Positions 8,391 to 18,090 of a stretch of DNA of 64,000 nt are shown here, piece after piece; positions within the stretch are counted from its first letter, which is position 1, and the number at the start of each line of letters is the position of its first letter. The notes under the pieces are model-generated. The model worked only from the letters and a program-made list of their open reading frames with translations, was not told the origin of the DNA and ran no database searches. Origin of the DNA: Tolypothrix brevis GSE-NOS-MK-07-07A (GTDB lineage Bacteria; Cyanobacteriota; Cyanobacteriia; Cyanobacteriales; Nostocaceae); assembly GCA_019358985.1 (NCBI GenBank), contig JAHHIJ010000002.1:233037-297036 (forward strand). Reading direction: 5' to 3'. Position numbers and translations under genes: made by a program.

Positions 8391-11327
8391 ATGAGAAAAG
8401 ATTCTTCAACAACAAAAGATAGTCAATTGAGTTCATCAACACATTTGTTAGATAACTCTCATCAAGATTCTGGATTAAAAAAATTTGCACAACTTAGAAA
8501 TGAGCTTCATTCGCTGCGAGTCAAACCTTCTTTGTTGCAAAAGTTTGCTAATCTTTCTATTGGTCGCAAACAGTTGATTATATTGATTGCTTCGGAACTA
8601 ATATCAATTTTTGGGCTGGGTATTGTCAGTAGATATTTAACTACAAGTAATCTTCAAGCTTTGTCACTGGAACAAGCTAAGTCAGAAGTTGCAGTTACAG
8701 ATATGGCTTACAATATTAAAATTAATCAAATGGGCTTTGGTTTTCGAGGGCAATCAGATAACACTGCAATTATTAAAGCGGCACAGCTTAATGCTTCTGG
8801 TCAACCCCTAACTCCAAGCTTAAAAGCAGAAGTCAAGCAAATTCTGACAAATGAAATCAAAGCAAGAACAATAGAATATGCTACCCTTGTTGGCAAGGAT
8901 TTCAAGATTATAGTCAATGGCAATGCTGACCGTCAAGGGGAAATTTTTAATCCTGATAATTTAGTTAATGAAGTTTTCAACTATCCAAAACAGATTAAAG
9001 CTAGTCGGATTGTTAAATGGTCGGAACTGAGTCGAGAAGCACCACCTTTACCAAGTGGATTTAGAAATAAAGATGCACTAATTCGTTACACAGTTACTCC
9101 AGTGAAAAATCCCCAAACAAATGTAGTAATTGGTGCTTTAGTCTCTGGAGATATAGTCAACGGCAAAAACTCAATTTTGAAAAGTCCATTGACAACTGCT
9201 GCTGGTGGATATAGCGGAGTTTATTTTCACCAACCAACTGGAAAATTTACCTTAGCAACATCTTTAGCTCAAAGTGAATCAGAGCAATTCTCAAATTTAG
9301 ACTTAGCTCAAACAGGTAAATCGTTACTAGAAACAGCATTAAATTCGGCAGGTGAAGCAGTCACGGCACGGATAAAAATTGACAATCAAACTTACACTGT
9401 GGCAGCGAAGGCTGTACCCTACAAAATTATTCAAGCCGATGATGAACCGGTTGCTATTTTTAGTAAGCAGCCTGTGGCTATTTTAGTGCGGGTAACTCCA
9501 GAAACAGCGTTGAATAAATTGCTTGCAGATAGTTTTTGGGTGCAATTATTCACGGTTGTTTTGGCATTATTGATTATCTTGATTTGGACTTTGATTCAGA
9601 GACGGACAATTATTAAACCGATTCAGCATCTACAGGGAATCGCCTTAAGATATGCAGCAGGCGATCGCTCTGCTCGTGCAGAAATTTTTTCAACTGATGA
9701 AGTTGGAGAATTAGCTCTCAGTTTCAACCAATTAGCAGGCAAGATTACCCAACAAGTCCGTCAACATGAAGATGAAGTAAAAGTCGCGAAACTAGTTAAT
9801 GAAATTACTGGGCGTTGCCGTGGTTCCCTAAATACTCAGTACATTTTGAATGCTGCTGTGACAAGTGTACAAACAGCGATCGAAGCAGATAGAGTTATTG
9901 TCTACAAATTTGATGAAAATTGGCAAGGCAAGGTAATTGCTGAATCGGTAAATCCTGAGTTTCCAGTCGCTTTGGCAGCAGAAATCGACGATCCTTGTTT
10001 TGCCAAGAATTATGTAGAAAAATACCAGAAAGGACGCGCGCAAGCGACAACAAACATTTATGCAACTGATTTGAGTGATTGTCACCTAGCTCAGTTGGAA
10101 CAATTCGCAGTCAAAGCAAATTTAGTTGCACCAATTTTGATTAATAATAAACTTTATGGCTTGCTTATCGCTCATCAATGTTCTCGTCCCCGTCAATGGC
10201 AAGAATTAGAAATTAGTTTGTTGAAGCAAGTGACAATTCCCATTGGCTATGCTCTAGAGCAAGCATCACTAATTGAAAAAATTGCAAATGCCAGTTCTCA
10301 TGCTGAATTTGTTACTGATGAGCAACGTCAACAACAAGAATTACTACAACAGCAAATTCTCAAATTGCTCAAAGATATCGACAAAGCGTCTCAAGGTGAT
10401 TTGACAGTTAAGGCAGAAGTGATATCTGGAGAAATAGGCATTATCGCTGAAAATTTTAACACAATAGTCGATAATCTCAGAGCAATTGTGGTGAAAGTAG
10501 AATCATCTACCTCTCAGGTAAATATAGCTGTTAATGAAAACGAAGATGCAATTCTACAACTATCTGAACAAACGCTGACACAATCTGTTAAAATTAACCT
10601 CACTTTAGATAACGTTCATCAAATTACAGGTTCTCTGCAATCAATGTCAGAAAACACTAAAAAAGCTGCATTATGCGCTCATACAGCCTCTTTTAATGCT
10701 CAAGAAAGCGGAATAGCTATGGATTTGACGATGCGAAACATCTTTAATTTGCGCTCCACAATTGATGATATGGCAAAAAAAGTAAAGCGCTTGGGAGAAT
10801 CTTCGCAACAAATTAGCCGTATAGTTTCTTTGATTGAAGAGATAGGAACGCGAGCCAACATATTGGCAGTTAATGCGGAATTAGAAGCTGTCAGAGTTAA
10901 TCAGGGCAACAACAGTTTTTTAGTATTTGCTACAGAGTTAGGTGAACTAGCTATACGATGTACAAGTGCTAACCAAGAAATTGAGCAAATAGCGAAAAAT
11001 ACGCAACGGGATGCACAAGAAGTTGTCAAAGCGATGGAGATGGGAACTTCGGAAGTGGTCAAGGGAACACCCATTGCAGAAAATGTGAAAAAATCCCTAA
11101 ATCAAATTTTGAATGTATCCCAGCAACTTGATGAATTAGTGCAATCTATTTCTCAAGCAACAGTATCTCAGGTGCAAAAATCGCAAGTAGTCACAAAACT
11201 TCTAGAAGAAATTTCTCAAGTATCAGAAATCACTAATAGTTCTCAGGTAATTTCTCAATCTTTGCAAAAAACTGTAAACATTGCTCAGGAATTGCAAACA
11301 AATGTAAATAAGTTCAAAATCAATTAG
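8391..11327 (+). CDS. PixJ-like phototaxis receptor: Cache-like/HAMP/DXCF cyanobacteriochrome GAF/MCP
   Basis: This is a membrane receptor expected to sense light and signal to a CheA kinase. Membrane segments lie at about 57-78 and 378-400, enclosing a ~300-residue extracytoplasmic sensor, followed by a HAMP domain. The GAF domain (about 470-620) has both cysteines of a DXCF cyanobacteriochrome: Cys536 in DDPCF and Cys564 in the Cys-His motif SDCHLAQLEQF. They lie 28 residues apart, as in the phototaxis receptor TePixJ, predicting a blue/green bilin photocycle. A second HAMP-like region and an MCP signalling domain follow. The MCP hairpin tip (TRANILAVNAELEAVR) departs from the usual consensus. 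An AAGAGGAAAA Shine-Dalgarno precedes the ATG. No che genes are nearby. Confidence 0.85.
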   Translation: MRKDSSTTKDSQLSSSTHLLDNSHQDSGLKKFAQLRNELHSLRVKPSLLQKFANLSIGRKQLIILIASELISIFGLGIVSRYLTTSNLQALSLEQAKSEVAVTDMAYNIKINQMGFGFRGQSDNTAIIKAAQLNASGQPLTPSLKAEVKQILTNEIKARTIEYATLVGKDFKIIVNGNADRQGEIFNPDNLVNEVFNYPKQIKASRIVKWSELSREAPPLPSGFRNKDALIRYTVTPVKNPQTNVVIGALVSGDIVNGKNSILKSPLTTAAGGYSGVYFHQPTGKFTLATSLAQSESEQFSNLDLAQTGKSLLETALNSAGEAVTARIKIDNQTYTVAAKAVPYKIIQADDEPVAIFSKQPVAILVRVTPETALNKLLADSFWVQLFTVVLALLIILIWTLIQRRTIIKPIQHLQGIALRYAAGDRSARAEIFSTDEVGELALSFNQLAGKITQQVRQHEDEVKVAKLVNEITGRCRGSLNTQYILNAAVTSVQTAIEADRVIVYKFDENWQGKVIAESVNPEFPVALAAEIDDPCFAKNYVEKYQKGRAQATTNIYATDLSDCHLAQLEQFAVKANLVAPILINNKLYGLLIAHQCSRPRQWQELEISLLKQVTIPIGYALEQASLIEKIANASSHAEFVTDEQRQQQELLQQQILKLLKDIDKASQGDLTVKAEVISGEIGIIAENFNTIVDNLRAIVVKVESSTSQVNIAVNENEDAILQLSEQTLTQSVKINLTLDNVHQITGSLQSMSENTKKAALCAHTASFNAQESGIAMDLTMRNIFNLRSTIDDMAKKVKRLGESSQQISRIVSLIEEIGTRANILAVNAELEAVRVNQGNNSFLVFATELGELAIRCTSANQEIEQIAKNTQRDAQEVVKAMEMGTSEVVKGTPIAENVKKSLNQILNVSQQLDELVQSISQATVSQVQKSQVVTKLLEEISQVSEITNSSQVISQSLQKTVNIAQELQTNVNKFKIN

Positions 11328-11471
11328 CAATTGAGCAAATAGAATTGGCTACTACACAAACAAAGTCCACCTAAGTAGACTTAATAAAATAACCCCATCA
11401 TCGCGGGTTTGGTCTGTGTAGCCGCAATTTCTAATCGCCAGGGCTGAATAAGATTTTGCATTTATATTTGA

Positions 11472-11580
11472 TGTCATGCCCGGTAAATTACGTACAATGC
11501 AAAAAAGTAGAGACGTTCCGCCGGAACGTCTCTACGACGGTAGGTAGGTTTTTATTACTGTTAATTAAACGGACATGGTT
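11472..11580. repeat. ~105-bp MITE-like repeat, ATCATGTCC family
   Basis: The ends (TCATGCCCGGTAAATTAC and AATTAAACGGACATGG) are inverted repeats around the AGACGTTCCGCCGGAACGTC palindrome. Between them is TTTTTATTACTGTTAATTAA, also seen in the copy at 32158 and inverted at 15484. It lies in the 416-bp gap before the ictB-like gene, which otherwise shows nothing. Confidence 0.75.
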
Positions 11581-11743
11581 TGATGTCTAAGCTACGTATT
11601 TTTTCACTATTCAATTCGGATTGCTATACCATTAGGAATTCAAACGCGATTAATTCATCTAAACCTCCAACCTTTTTGGAACTACTCGCATTATGATCGA
11701 GTCCAAGTTCTACGCGGATTGTTAATTGATCGCAGTTTTCTTT

Positions 11744-13159
11744 ATGAATTTAGTCTGGCAAAGATTCACTTTATCTTACTTGCCGCTCAAACAATATCTC
11801 ACCACTAGCTACCTACACCGTTTTCTAGTCGGGTTGTTGAGTTCCTGGCGGCAAGGTAGTATCTTGATGCAATGGGGAGACACGATCGCAGCTGCTAACT
11901 TGAGCTTGGTATATGCTCTTGCGCCTTTTGTATCGAGTACACTTATCGGGTTATTGCTGACGACTTGTGTGGGATTGTGGCTGTTGTTGACTTTATCAGA
12001 TGAAGCCGCACCAAGAATTCCATCAGTTACTCCAATTCACCTGCTGGTATTGCTTTACTGGGCTGTTGCTGCTATCGCTACAGCATTATCACCTGTAAAA
12101 AAGGTTGCGGTTAACGATTTGACAACGTTAACGCTCTATTTGTTGCTGTTTGCCCTTTGTGCTAGGGTGTTAAGGTCGCCCCGCATCCGCTCTTGGATGA
12201 TTGTACTTTACTTGCACGTATCCCTGATTGTGAGTATTTATGGGATGCGGCAATGGTTTTTCGGCGCTCCTCCCCTAGCAACTTGGGTTGATCAAGAATC
12301 TGCTTTTTCTAAGACTACAAGGGTCTATAGTTATTTGGGCAATCCTAACTTACTTGCCGGATACCTTTTGCCCGCTGTGGTTTTCAGCTTAGTTGCCGTG
12401 TTTGTGTGGCAAGGCTGGATCAAGAAAGCTTTAGCATTAACCATGTTTGTTGTCAATACTGCTTGCCTAATTTTGACTTTTAGTCGTGGTGGTTGGATTG
12501 GGCTAGTTGTGGCATTTTTAACTGTGATGGCATTGTTGATTTATTGGTGGAGTATAGAAATGCCTCCTTTTTGGCGAACTTGGTCGCTACCGATTATTTT
12601 AGGAGGTTTGATTGGGGTATTGCTGCTAGCGGTGATATTTGTAGAGCCGGTGCGTTTGCGGGTTGTGAGTATTTTTGCCGATCGCAAAGACAGCAGTAAT
12701 AATTTTCGTCGCAATGTTTGGGATGCTGTTTTTGAGATGATTCGCGATCGCCCAATTATCGGTATTGGTCCTGGTCACGGCTCTTTTAATAAAATTTACC
12801 CGCTTTACCAACGCCCTCGTTATACTGCTTTGAGTGCTTATTCGATTTTATTAGAGGTGATTGTCGAAACTGGCTTTGTTGGTTTAGCCGCTTTCCTATG
12901 GTTGCTAATAGTGACTTTTAATACAGCATTTTTACAAATGCAAAGGTTGCGAAAATTGAGAAGTGCCGATGGCTTTTGGTTAATTGGAGCGATCGCTACA
13001 ATGGCAGGTATGCTTGCTCATGGCACGGTAGATACTGTCTTTTATCGTCCGGAAGTTAATAGCATTTGGTGGCTAGTAGTTGGTTTGATTGCCAGCTATT
13101 ACACGTACACACCTCAAGACCAAAGTCAAGAAGAAAATTCGCCTTTACCTGCATCCTAG
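11744..13159 (+). CDS. ictB: IctB-like membrane protein (O-antigen ligase/Wzy_C family)
   Basis: This is a polytopic inner-membrane protein of the family named for a proposed role in inorganic carbon accumulation; its fold is that of O-antigen ligases, so its true activity is debated. ATG at 11744 (MNLVWQRFTLSYLPL) is preferred over TTG at 11726 because it matches the family N-terminus. The product has 471 residues and about ten membrane segments. The large loop with YSYLGNPNLLAGYLLP and the later FRRNVWDAVFEMIRDRP and GIGPGHGSFNKIYPLYQ stretches are the conserved Wzy_C features. The gene stands alone between repeats. Confidence 0.85.
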   Translation: MNLVWQRFTLSYLPLKQYLTTSYLHRFLVGLLSSWRQGSILMQWGDTIAAANLSLVYALAPFVSSTLIGLLLTTCVGLWLLLTLSDEAAPRIPSVTPIHLLVLLYWAVAAIATALSPVKKVAVNDLTTLTLYLLLFALCARVLRSPRIRSWMIVLYLHVSLIVSIYGMRQWFFGAPPLATWVDQESAFSKTTRVYSYLGNPNLLAGYLLPAVVFSLVAVFVWQGWIKKALALTMFVVNTACLILTFSRGGWIGLVVAFLTVMALLIYWWSIEMPPFWRTWSLPIILGGLIGVLLLAVIFVEPVRLRVVSIFADRKDSSNNFRRNVWDAVFEMIRDRPIIGIGPGHGSFNKIYPLYQRPRYTALSAYSILLEVIVETGFVGLAAFLWLLIVTFNTAFLQMQRLRKLRSADGFWLIGAIATMAGMLAHGTVDTVFYRPEVNSIWWLVVGLIASYYTYTPQDQSQEENSPLPAS

Positions 13160-13176
13160 AAAAACGCAACTGTTGT

Positions 13177-13304
13177 AGAGACGTTCCGACGGAACGTCTT
13201 TACGATATGTGTCGTAATATAGGACAGATACAGCAGATTTAAGGTCAATGAAGTACATATATAAAACCGAGTACACGTAGAGACGTAGCACTGCTACGTC
13301 TCTA
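13177..13304. repeat. Copies of both small palindromes
   Basis: AGACGTTCCGACGGAACGTC lies at 13179 and GACGTAGCACTGCTACGTC at 13282. Both belong to families dispersed across the window. The spacer encodes nothing. Confidence 0.8.
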
Positions 13305-13434
13305 GGTGTATTAGATTAGAGCGCAATCTTATAACAAAGTGAAAAAAGAACAAAGAGGCTATAAATCCCTTCATTCTTCTTTTTCGTGATTCCATTTTCA
13401 TCCAAAATAAGCAACTGAAGCGGCGAAGTTCTGA

Positions 13435-13740
13435 TTATTCTCTGTAAGTGGTAGAAGTACCTGCGGTGTTTGGGTCGCGATAGCTCTTTGCGTCTTCGCG
13501 GCGGTTTTTACCAGCCAAACCTCCTAGACCTAATAAGCCTACTAATCCTAACCAACCCCAATCAAAATCATTTCTTTCATAGGTTGTTGTTGTGCTTGGG
13601 GCAGTTGTTGTGGTTCCATCTGGGGTGGTGTTGGTGGTTCCATCATTAACTTGAGCTTGTGCAGGTAAAGTTAAGGGCAACATTGTCATACTCAACGCGA
13701 AAACGCTAGCGCCAATAACTTTGGTAAGATTACTTTTCAT
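13435..13740 (-). CDS. Small secreted WGxxGxxG-CTERM-type protein
   Basis: This is a 101-residue protein with a Sec signal peptide (residues 1-29, ending PAQAQ), a Thr-rich low-complexity stretch, and a Trp-Gly hydrophobic segment DWGWLGLVGLLGLGGLAGK near 60-78 followed by RRED and a short polar tail. This matches the small exported WGxxGxxG family of cyanobacteria, whose C-terminal segment resembles a sorting signal. The function is unknown. Whether the cyanoexosortase in this window acts on it is not shown. Monocistronic by context. Confidence 0.75.
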   Translation of the reverse strand: MKSNLTKVIGASVFALSMTMLPLTLPAQAQVNDGTTNTTPDGTTTTAPSTTTTYERNDFDWGWLGLVGLLGLGGLAGKNRREDAKSYRDPNTAGTSTTYRE

Positions 13741-13899
13741 AAATCTTTGTTACTCATCGGTTCGTTTGTTAGTCACCAATTTATCTAGTCCAAAGATTAA
13801 TTGAATCAACCTACGGTTATAAACTCAAGTTCCTCTAAATTCACGCTGAGGATAGACAAATGCTCTCTGATGTAGTAGTCGCATTTGTCACATTGCCGC

Positions 13900-14367
13900 T
13901 TAATAATTCTTCATCGCTCGTTGAATATCGCGTTGATCTTGGCGTCGTTTCAAGTCTTCTCGCTTATCGTGGAGCTTTTTACCTTTACCTAGAGCGATGC
14001 TTACTTTTACTAAACCTCGTTTCAAATACATTTTCAAAGGTACTATAGTCAAACCTTGCTGTTCCACTTTGCCAATTAGCTTGCGGATTTCTTGGCGATG
14101 CAGCAGCAGCTTGCGTGTGCGGCGCGGTTCATGGTTAAAATATTGTCCACCAGCAGTATAAGGGGAGATATGCACGTTCAGCAGCCATGCTTCGCCATCG
14201 CGAATCAAAGCATAACCATCTTGGAGATTAACCTTTCCCGCACGGATTGACTTAACCTCGGTGCCTGTCAACTGAACTCCAGCCTCGTAGGTTTCCAGGA
14301 TTTCGTACAAATAACGGGCTTGCCGATTATCACTTACAACTTTGTAACTGTCGCTTTTCTCGCTCAT
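13900..14367 (-). CDS. smpB: SmpB, tmRNA-binding protein
   Basis: SmpB binds tmRNA and brings it to stalled ribosomes for trans-translation. The ATG at 14367 (MSEKSDSYKVV) gives 155 residues, the usual length; an upstream in-frame start at 14388 would add seven. The family motifs are present: NRQARYLYEILETYEAG, LTGTEVKSIRAGKVNLQDGYA, and the basic tail KKLHDKREDLKRRQDQRDIQR. No tmRNA gene was recognised in the window. The tail runs towards 13.9 kb, where a short intergenic region separates it from the WGxxGxxG gene. Confidence 0.95.
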   Translation of the reverse strand: MSEKSDSYKVVSDNRQARYLYEILETYEAGVQLTGTEVKSIRAGKVNLQDGYALIRDGEAWLLNVHISPYTAGGQYFNHEPRRTRKLLLHRQEIRKLIGKVEQQGLTIVPLKMYLKRGLVKVSIALGKGKKLHDKREDLKRRQDQRDIQRAMKNY

Positions 14368-14794
14368 TGAATATTTTGCTTGGGTCAAATTTGCCTAAAA
14401 ATTCGTCTTTAGTTGTTGCTAAACTTTAGTAGGGGATATTAAACTACTATAAATGCTTTACTCGATATCAGTGTTATCTTATTAATTTAACGCATGAGGT
14501 CATTTATTTAGTAGGTATTAATTTACAGTCACAAGAAGAGCGATCGCCTTCAATTATGAGTGAGTGATGACAAATTGCAAAACCATCTGCCCGCATTGCA
14601 CACCTAAATAAGTTAAAATTTATTAATATATTATAATAATTTAATATTTTATTTATAAATCAACCCAAAGGCAGTTACTAACTAGTAATCCTGTCATAGT
14701 ATGAAACATAATAGTACTATTGTTGCTCAAGTCTACTCATATTGCTCATTGAAGCAAATTGTTTATTCTAAAAAATGCTAGGGGTGTACTGTCC
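14368..14794. other. 427-bp AT-rich divergent promoter region
   Basis: This region lies between smpB and the response regulator, which are divergently transcribed. It is very AT-rich around 14620-14660. No repeat, RNA gene or conserved ORF was recognised; it should hold both promoters. Confidence 0.6.
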
Positions 14795-15472
14795 ATGCCC
14801 TTGACGATCCTTGTAGTGGATGACGACCTGGGCACTCGTTTGTCTATCAGCGATTATCTTGAACTGTCTGGCTACATAGTAATTACAGCTGATGAAGGTC
14901 AAAAGGCTCTGAAGATTGTGGAAGAGTACCATCCTGATTTGATTGTCACCGATATTGTCATGCCACGAATGAATGGCTATGAATTGGTGCGTCAGGTGCG
15001 TCAAAAACCAGCGTTTCGCTTGTTACCGGTTATTTTGTTAACAGCAAGAATTAAGACTCAGGAAAGAATCTTGGGCTATCAGTCAGGGTGCGATTTATAT
15101 TTGCCTAAGCCTTTTGAGTTAGAAGAGTTAGCCGCAGCGATTCGCAATCTTTTAGAGCGATCGCAAATCATGAAATCAGAGTATGGCTTTTCTCATCAAG
15201 AAAATCCAGGTAATTCTGTTCCTAAAGTTACTGACTCTCATAATCATATTATTCATTTTGAGAAGTCCGAAGTACTTTTATCTTTAAGTTCTAGAGAACA
15301 GGAAGTCCTGGAGCTGTTAACGCATGGTCATTCTAATATCCAGATGGGTAATCAGTTACATCTGAGTCCTCGGACAGTAGAAAAGTACGTTAGCAGCTTA
15401 CTAAGGAAGACCGAAACCAGCAACCGCGCTGAATTAGTGCGTTTTGCCATGACGCACGGCTTAGTTAAATAA
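14795..15472 (+). CDS. NarL/LuxR-type response regulator
   Basis: This is a DNA-binding response regulator. The start chosen is ATG at 14795 (MPLTILVVDDD), because the receiver core begins at once; an in-frame start at 14759 exists. The receiver domain (1-120) has the acidic pair DDD at 9-11, the phospho-acceptor Asp53 in VTDIVMP, Thr in LLTAR and Lys in PKPFELEEL. A ~50-residue linker leads to a LuxR helix-turn-helix at about 170-222 (LSSREQEVLELL, LSPRTVEKYVSSLL). No kinase is adjacent, so its partner and targets are unknown. A MITE-like repeat follows directly. Confidence 0.9.
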   Translation: MPLTILVVDDDLGTRLSISDYLELSGYIVITADEGQKALKIVEEYHPDLIVTDIVMPRMNGYELVRQVRQKPAFRLLPVILLTARIKTQERILGYQSGCDLYLPKPFELEELAAAIRNLLERSQIMKSEYGFSHQENPGNSVPKVTDSHNHIIHFEKSEVLLSLSSREQEVLELLTHGHSNIQMGNQLHLSPRTVEKYVSSLLRKTETSNRAELVRFAMTHGLVK

Positions 15473-15483
15473 TAGGTAATCAC

Positions 15484-15583
15484 ATCATGTCCGTTTAATT
15501 AACACTAATAAAAATATCGCAACCGTCGTAAAGACGTTCCGCCGGAACGTCTCTACGGTATATGTGATTTGTCGGACATGATA
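15484..15583. repeat. ~100-bp MITE-like repeat, ATCATGTCC family, inverted
   Basis: The ends ATCATGTCCGTTTAATTAA and GTCGGACATGAT flank the AGACGTTCCGCCGGAACGTC palindrome. The orientation is opposite to the copies at 11472 and 32158. Confidence 0.75.
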
Positions 15584-15654
15584 TGACACCTTGATTACTG
15601 ACCAAAAAAGCATGTTCGCGAGTGCGTCTGGTGACACGCGAACATACTTCATAC

Positions 15655-16137
15655 TTAATCCTTTAGTTGGCTGGTGACGTGTTTCAGTAAACCTTCACAA
15701 GCATCTACGAGTAAATCAATCACCTGATTAAATCCCTCTGAACCGCCATAGTAAGGGTCTGGAACTTCTTTAATCGTGTATTGAGAGCAAAAGTCACACA
15801 TCAAGCGCACTTTCTGGGAATACTGTCTAGTTGGATCGAGAGAGAGGATATTTTCATAATTATCTCGATCCATAGCCAAAATCAAATCAAAATCTTGAAA
15901 ATCTGACTTTTGAAACTGTCGGGCTGAACCACGTAGTTTAATTCCCAACTTTTGAGTAGCAGCAACACTCATGCGTCTGTCAGGTGGGCTACCAGTGTGG
16001 TAACTAGATGTCCCAGCAGAGTCGCAGAAGATGCGATCGCTCAAACCTGCCTGCTCAATTAAATGGTACATAATATTTTCTGCCGATGGCGATCGGCAAA
16101 TGTTCCCCAGGCAGACAAAAAGCAGCTTATAAGACAT
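15655..16137 (-). CDS. Low-molecular-weight protein-tyrosine phosphatase
   Basis: This is a cytoplasmic phosphatase that removes phosphate from phosphotyrosine proteins, often those controlling polysaccharide export. The start at 16137 (MSYKLLFVCLGNICRS) is chosen because the catalytic loop C(X)5R, here CLGNICRS, normally lies about ten residues in. An in-frame start at 16158 would add seven. The general acid Asp is in VPDPYYGG near 127. The product has 160 residues, the family length. It stands alone between a MITE and heptamer repeats. Confidence 0.93.
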   Translation of the reverse strand: MSYKLLFVCLGNICRSPSAENIMYHLIEQAGLSDRIFCDSAGTSSYHTGSPPDRRMSVAATQKLGIKLRGSARQFQKSDFQDFDLILAMDRDNYENILSLDPTRQYSQKVRLMCDFCSQYTIKEVPDPYYGGSEGFNQVIDLLVDACEGLLKHVTSQLKD

Positions 16138-16160
16138 AAAAATCCGTTTTGCTCCCATCC

Positions 16161-16247
16161 AAAGTCAAAAGTCAAGAGTCCAAAGTCCATAGTCCAAAAT
16201 TCTTAACTGTTGACTCTTGACCATTGACTATTGACTATTGACCATTA
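16161..16247. repeat. Short heptamer-type repeats
   Basis: Degenerate runs of AGTCCAA and TTGACTA-type heptamers in both orientations. They resemble the short tandem repeats that litter Nostocales intergenic DNA. Similar runs lie at 21700-21745, 25856-26007 and 33135-33200. Confidence 0.75.
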
Positions 16248-16255
16248 ACACTTTA

Positions 16256-16603
16256 CTAAAATCCGGGAAGCTCTAGCCCACTGGTCAACTCTTCCATGCG
16301 ATCGCGCATTGTCGCAGTGGACTTGTTGTAAGCATCTTTCATTGCTGCTGTCACAAGGTCGGAAAGTACATCTGCACCTTCTTCTAAAGCACTTGGGGCA
16401 ATTTCTACACGCTTTGGTTCTTGGTTTCCGCTGACAATCACCTTGACCAGACCACCACCAGACTCTCCCAAAATTTCCATTTGCTCCAATTCTTCTTGGA
16501 GTTTTTTGGCACCTTCTTGAACTTGCTGCGCTTTTTTAAACGCTTCGGCGAGTTCTTTCATTTTTCCCAAGCCAAAGCCAAATCCCTGTCCTTTTTCTGC
16601 CAT
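16256..16603 (-). CDS. YbaB/EbfC nucleoid-associated protein
   Basis: This is a small DNA-binding protein of the YbaB/EbfC family, which forms tweezer-shaped dimers on the nucleoid. It has 115 residues with a Gly-rich start ([14 protein letters not shown]), a coiled-coil helix ([19 protein letters not shown]) and the conserved region [19 protein letters not shown]. It lies upstream of the phosphatase gene on the same strand, but with 118 bp of heptamer repeats between. It lacks the usual dnaX-recR neighbours. Confidence 0.92.
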   Translation of the reverse strand: MAEKGQGFGFGLGKMKELAEAFKKAQQVQEGAKKLQEELEQMEILGESGGGLVKVIVSGNQEPKRVEIAPSALEEGADVLSDLVTAAMKDAYNKSTATMRDRMEELTSGLELPGF

Positions 16604-16975
16604 AACTGATTGTTCGCGTGTGCGTTGAATAACAAATCAAATTCAATTATAGATGTGCTTTTGCAGTTGCCTGTTTTTTTTACCTAGAGTTAGGGGCAAC
16701 GGCATTGATAGTTGGGCAATGGGAATTGGGAATTACAATACCTTCGCCAAAATCCAACACCCTAGAAGGGTGTCGCTATAGGAACACTCGTGTGCCTCCG
16801 CAGCCTATAAGGATTTCAGTCCAGGTCGGTGGACTTTGTTTGTGTAGCCCCAGGAATCTCGCGCCTGTGGGCGTTTGAGAAAATTGGCGAAGGTATTGGA
16901 ATTAAACAAGCGGTTGTAAGTGATGCGCGTTCTAATACGATTATTTCCATGCCCACTTGGACGATGCCCATTGCC
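16604..16975. other. 372-bp intergenic region with structured repeat
   Basis: This region holds a repeat with the inverted pair ACACCCTAGAAGGGTGT (near 16758) and the flank TTTGTGTAGCCCCAGG. It resembles the repeat at 28969. A 63-codon frame here (16829-17020) crosses the end of murB and is not considered a gene. Confidence 0.6.
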
Positions 16976-17968
16976 TCAAACTGGTTGAAAATCTCCGATC
17001 ATTTTAACTTCTGGCTCTAACAAAATCGACCAGCGGTCTTGTACGCGCTGCTGAATGTGGCGGATCAGACCAAAGATATCGTTAGCTTTTGCCCCGCCAC
17101 GATTGACGATAAAATTAGCGTGGAGTAGTGCTACTTGCGCTCCGCCTATTTGATAGCCTTTAAGACCGGTTTGTTCAATTAACCAGCCTGCGCTATGAGG
17201 TTTGGGGTTGCGGAAGACGCTACCACAACTGGGGAAGTTGTAGGGTTGAGTGGTCAGACGATGTTGTTTGTGTTGTTTTGTTGCGGCTACAACTAAAGCC
17301 GGATCTGCCCCTGGCTTAAGTTGGAAAGTGGCTTGGGTGACTATGCGATCGCTTCCTTGTAATAATGAAGTCCGATAGGCGTAACCCAACTCATCAGGGG
17401 TGAGAATTTCTAATGTGCCATCAGGTAAAAGCACTTCGGCGCTGACTAACATCTGTGCGATACAGCTACTATGTGCGCCAGCATTCATCACAACCGCACC
17501 GCCGACGGTTCCGGGGATGCCAACCGCCCATTCTAATCCGGACCAACCCAAATCTGCTGCTTGCCAAGCCAAGCTGGGAATTGATTCTCCTGCCGCAACT
17601 GTTAATTGACCTGTTTGGGGGTCAAAGCAGCTGTGGCGCAGATGACGAGTAGCGATAACTAAACCGGATATACCGCGATCGCTTACCAACATATTAGAAC
17701 CAGCACCGAGTATTGTTACTGATAGTTCACGTTCTTTTGCATACTTGACGCTTGCTTCCAGCGCTGCTAAGTTTCGCGGAGCTGCGTACCATTCGGCGGG
17801 TCCCCCAACTCTGTAGGAAGTAACCGCTGCGAGAGAAGCCTGAGACTTGATCGCAAAATCGTTACCGATTATGTAAACTTTCTTGTCGATAGAATTAACT
17901 GTTTCTTGCTTACTTGTGGCTAAAGTAGAAACTTTGCAGACGTTTTCAGCTGCCTGGGAAATTGTCAT
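16976..17968 (-). CDS. murB: UDP-N-acetylmuramate dehydrogenase MurB
   Basis: This is a cytoplasmic FAD enzyme that reduces UDP-GlcNAc-enolpyruvate to UDP-MurNAc in peptidoglycan synthesis. It has 330 residues with an N-terminal extension of about 45. The FAD-binding core has [17 protein letters not shown] (about 95) and [17 protein letters not shown] (about 154). Catalytic residues sit in YRTSLL (Arg), CGSVFRNP (Ser) and LEPEVKMIG (Glu). It follows murC on the same strand with a 122-bp gap, so the pair probably forms an operon. Confidence 0.96.
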   Translation of the reverse strand: MTISQAAENVCKVSTLATSKQETVNSIDKKVYIIGNDFAIKSQASLAAVTSYRVGGPAEWYAAPRNLAALEASVKYAKERELSVTILGAGSNMLVSDRGISGLVIATRHLRHSCFDPQTGQLTVAAGESIPSLAWQAADLGWSGLEWAVGIPGTVGGAVVMNAGAHSSCIAQMLVSAEVLLPDGTLEILTPDELGYAYRTSLLQGSDRIVTQATFQLKPGADPALVVAATKQHKQHRLTTQPYNFPSCGSVFRNPKPHSAGWLIEQTGLKGYQIGGAQVALLHANFIVNRGGAKANDIFGLIRHIQQRVQDRWSILLEPEVKMIGDFQPV

Positions 17969-18090
17969 ATAACTTCAATTGGTGATTTTTTTACATTTAT
18001 ATGCCGTACAGATACGGCAAAAAGGTGAAGTAAGGAAACTCTCGCTCTTATAGACACAATACTCAGGAATTAACCAATAAGTGTCAGCTT

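Noticed and set aside
16829..17020. 63-codon frame at the murB end
   Set aside because: It overlaps the murB C-terminus on the other strand and derives from the intergenic repeat.
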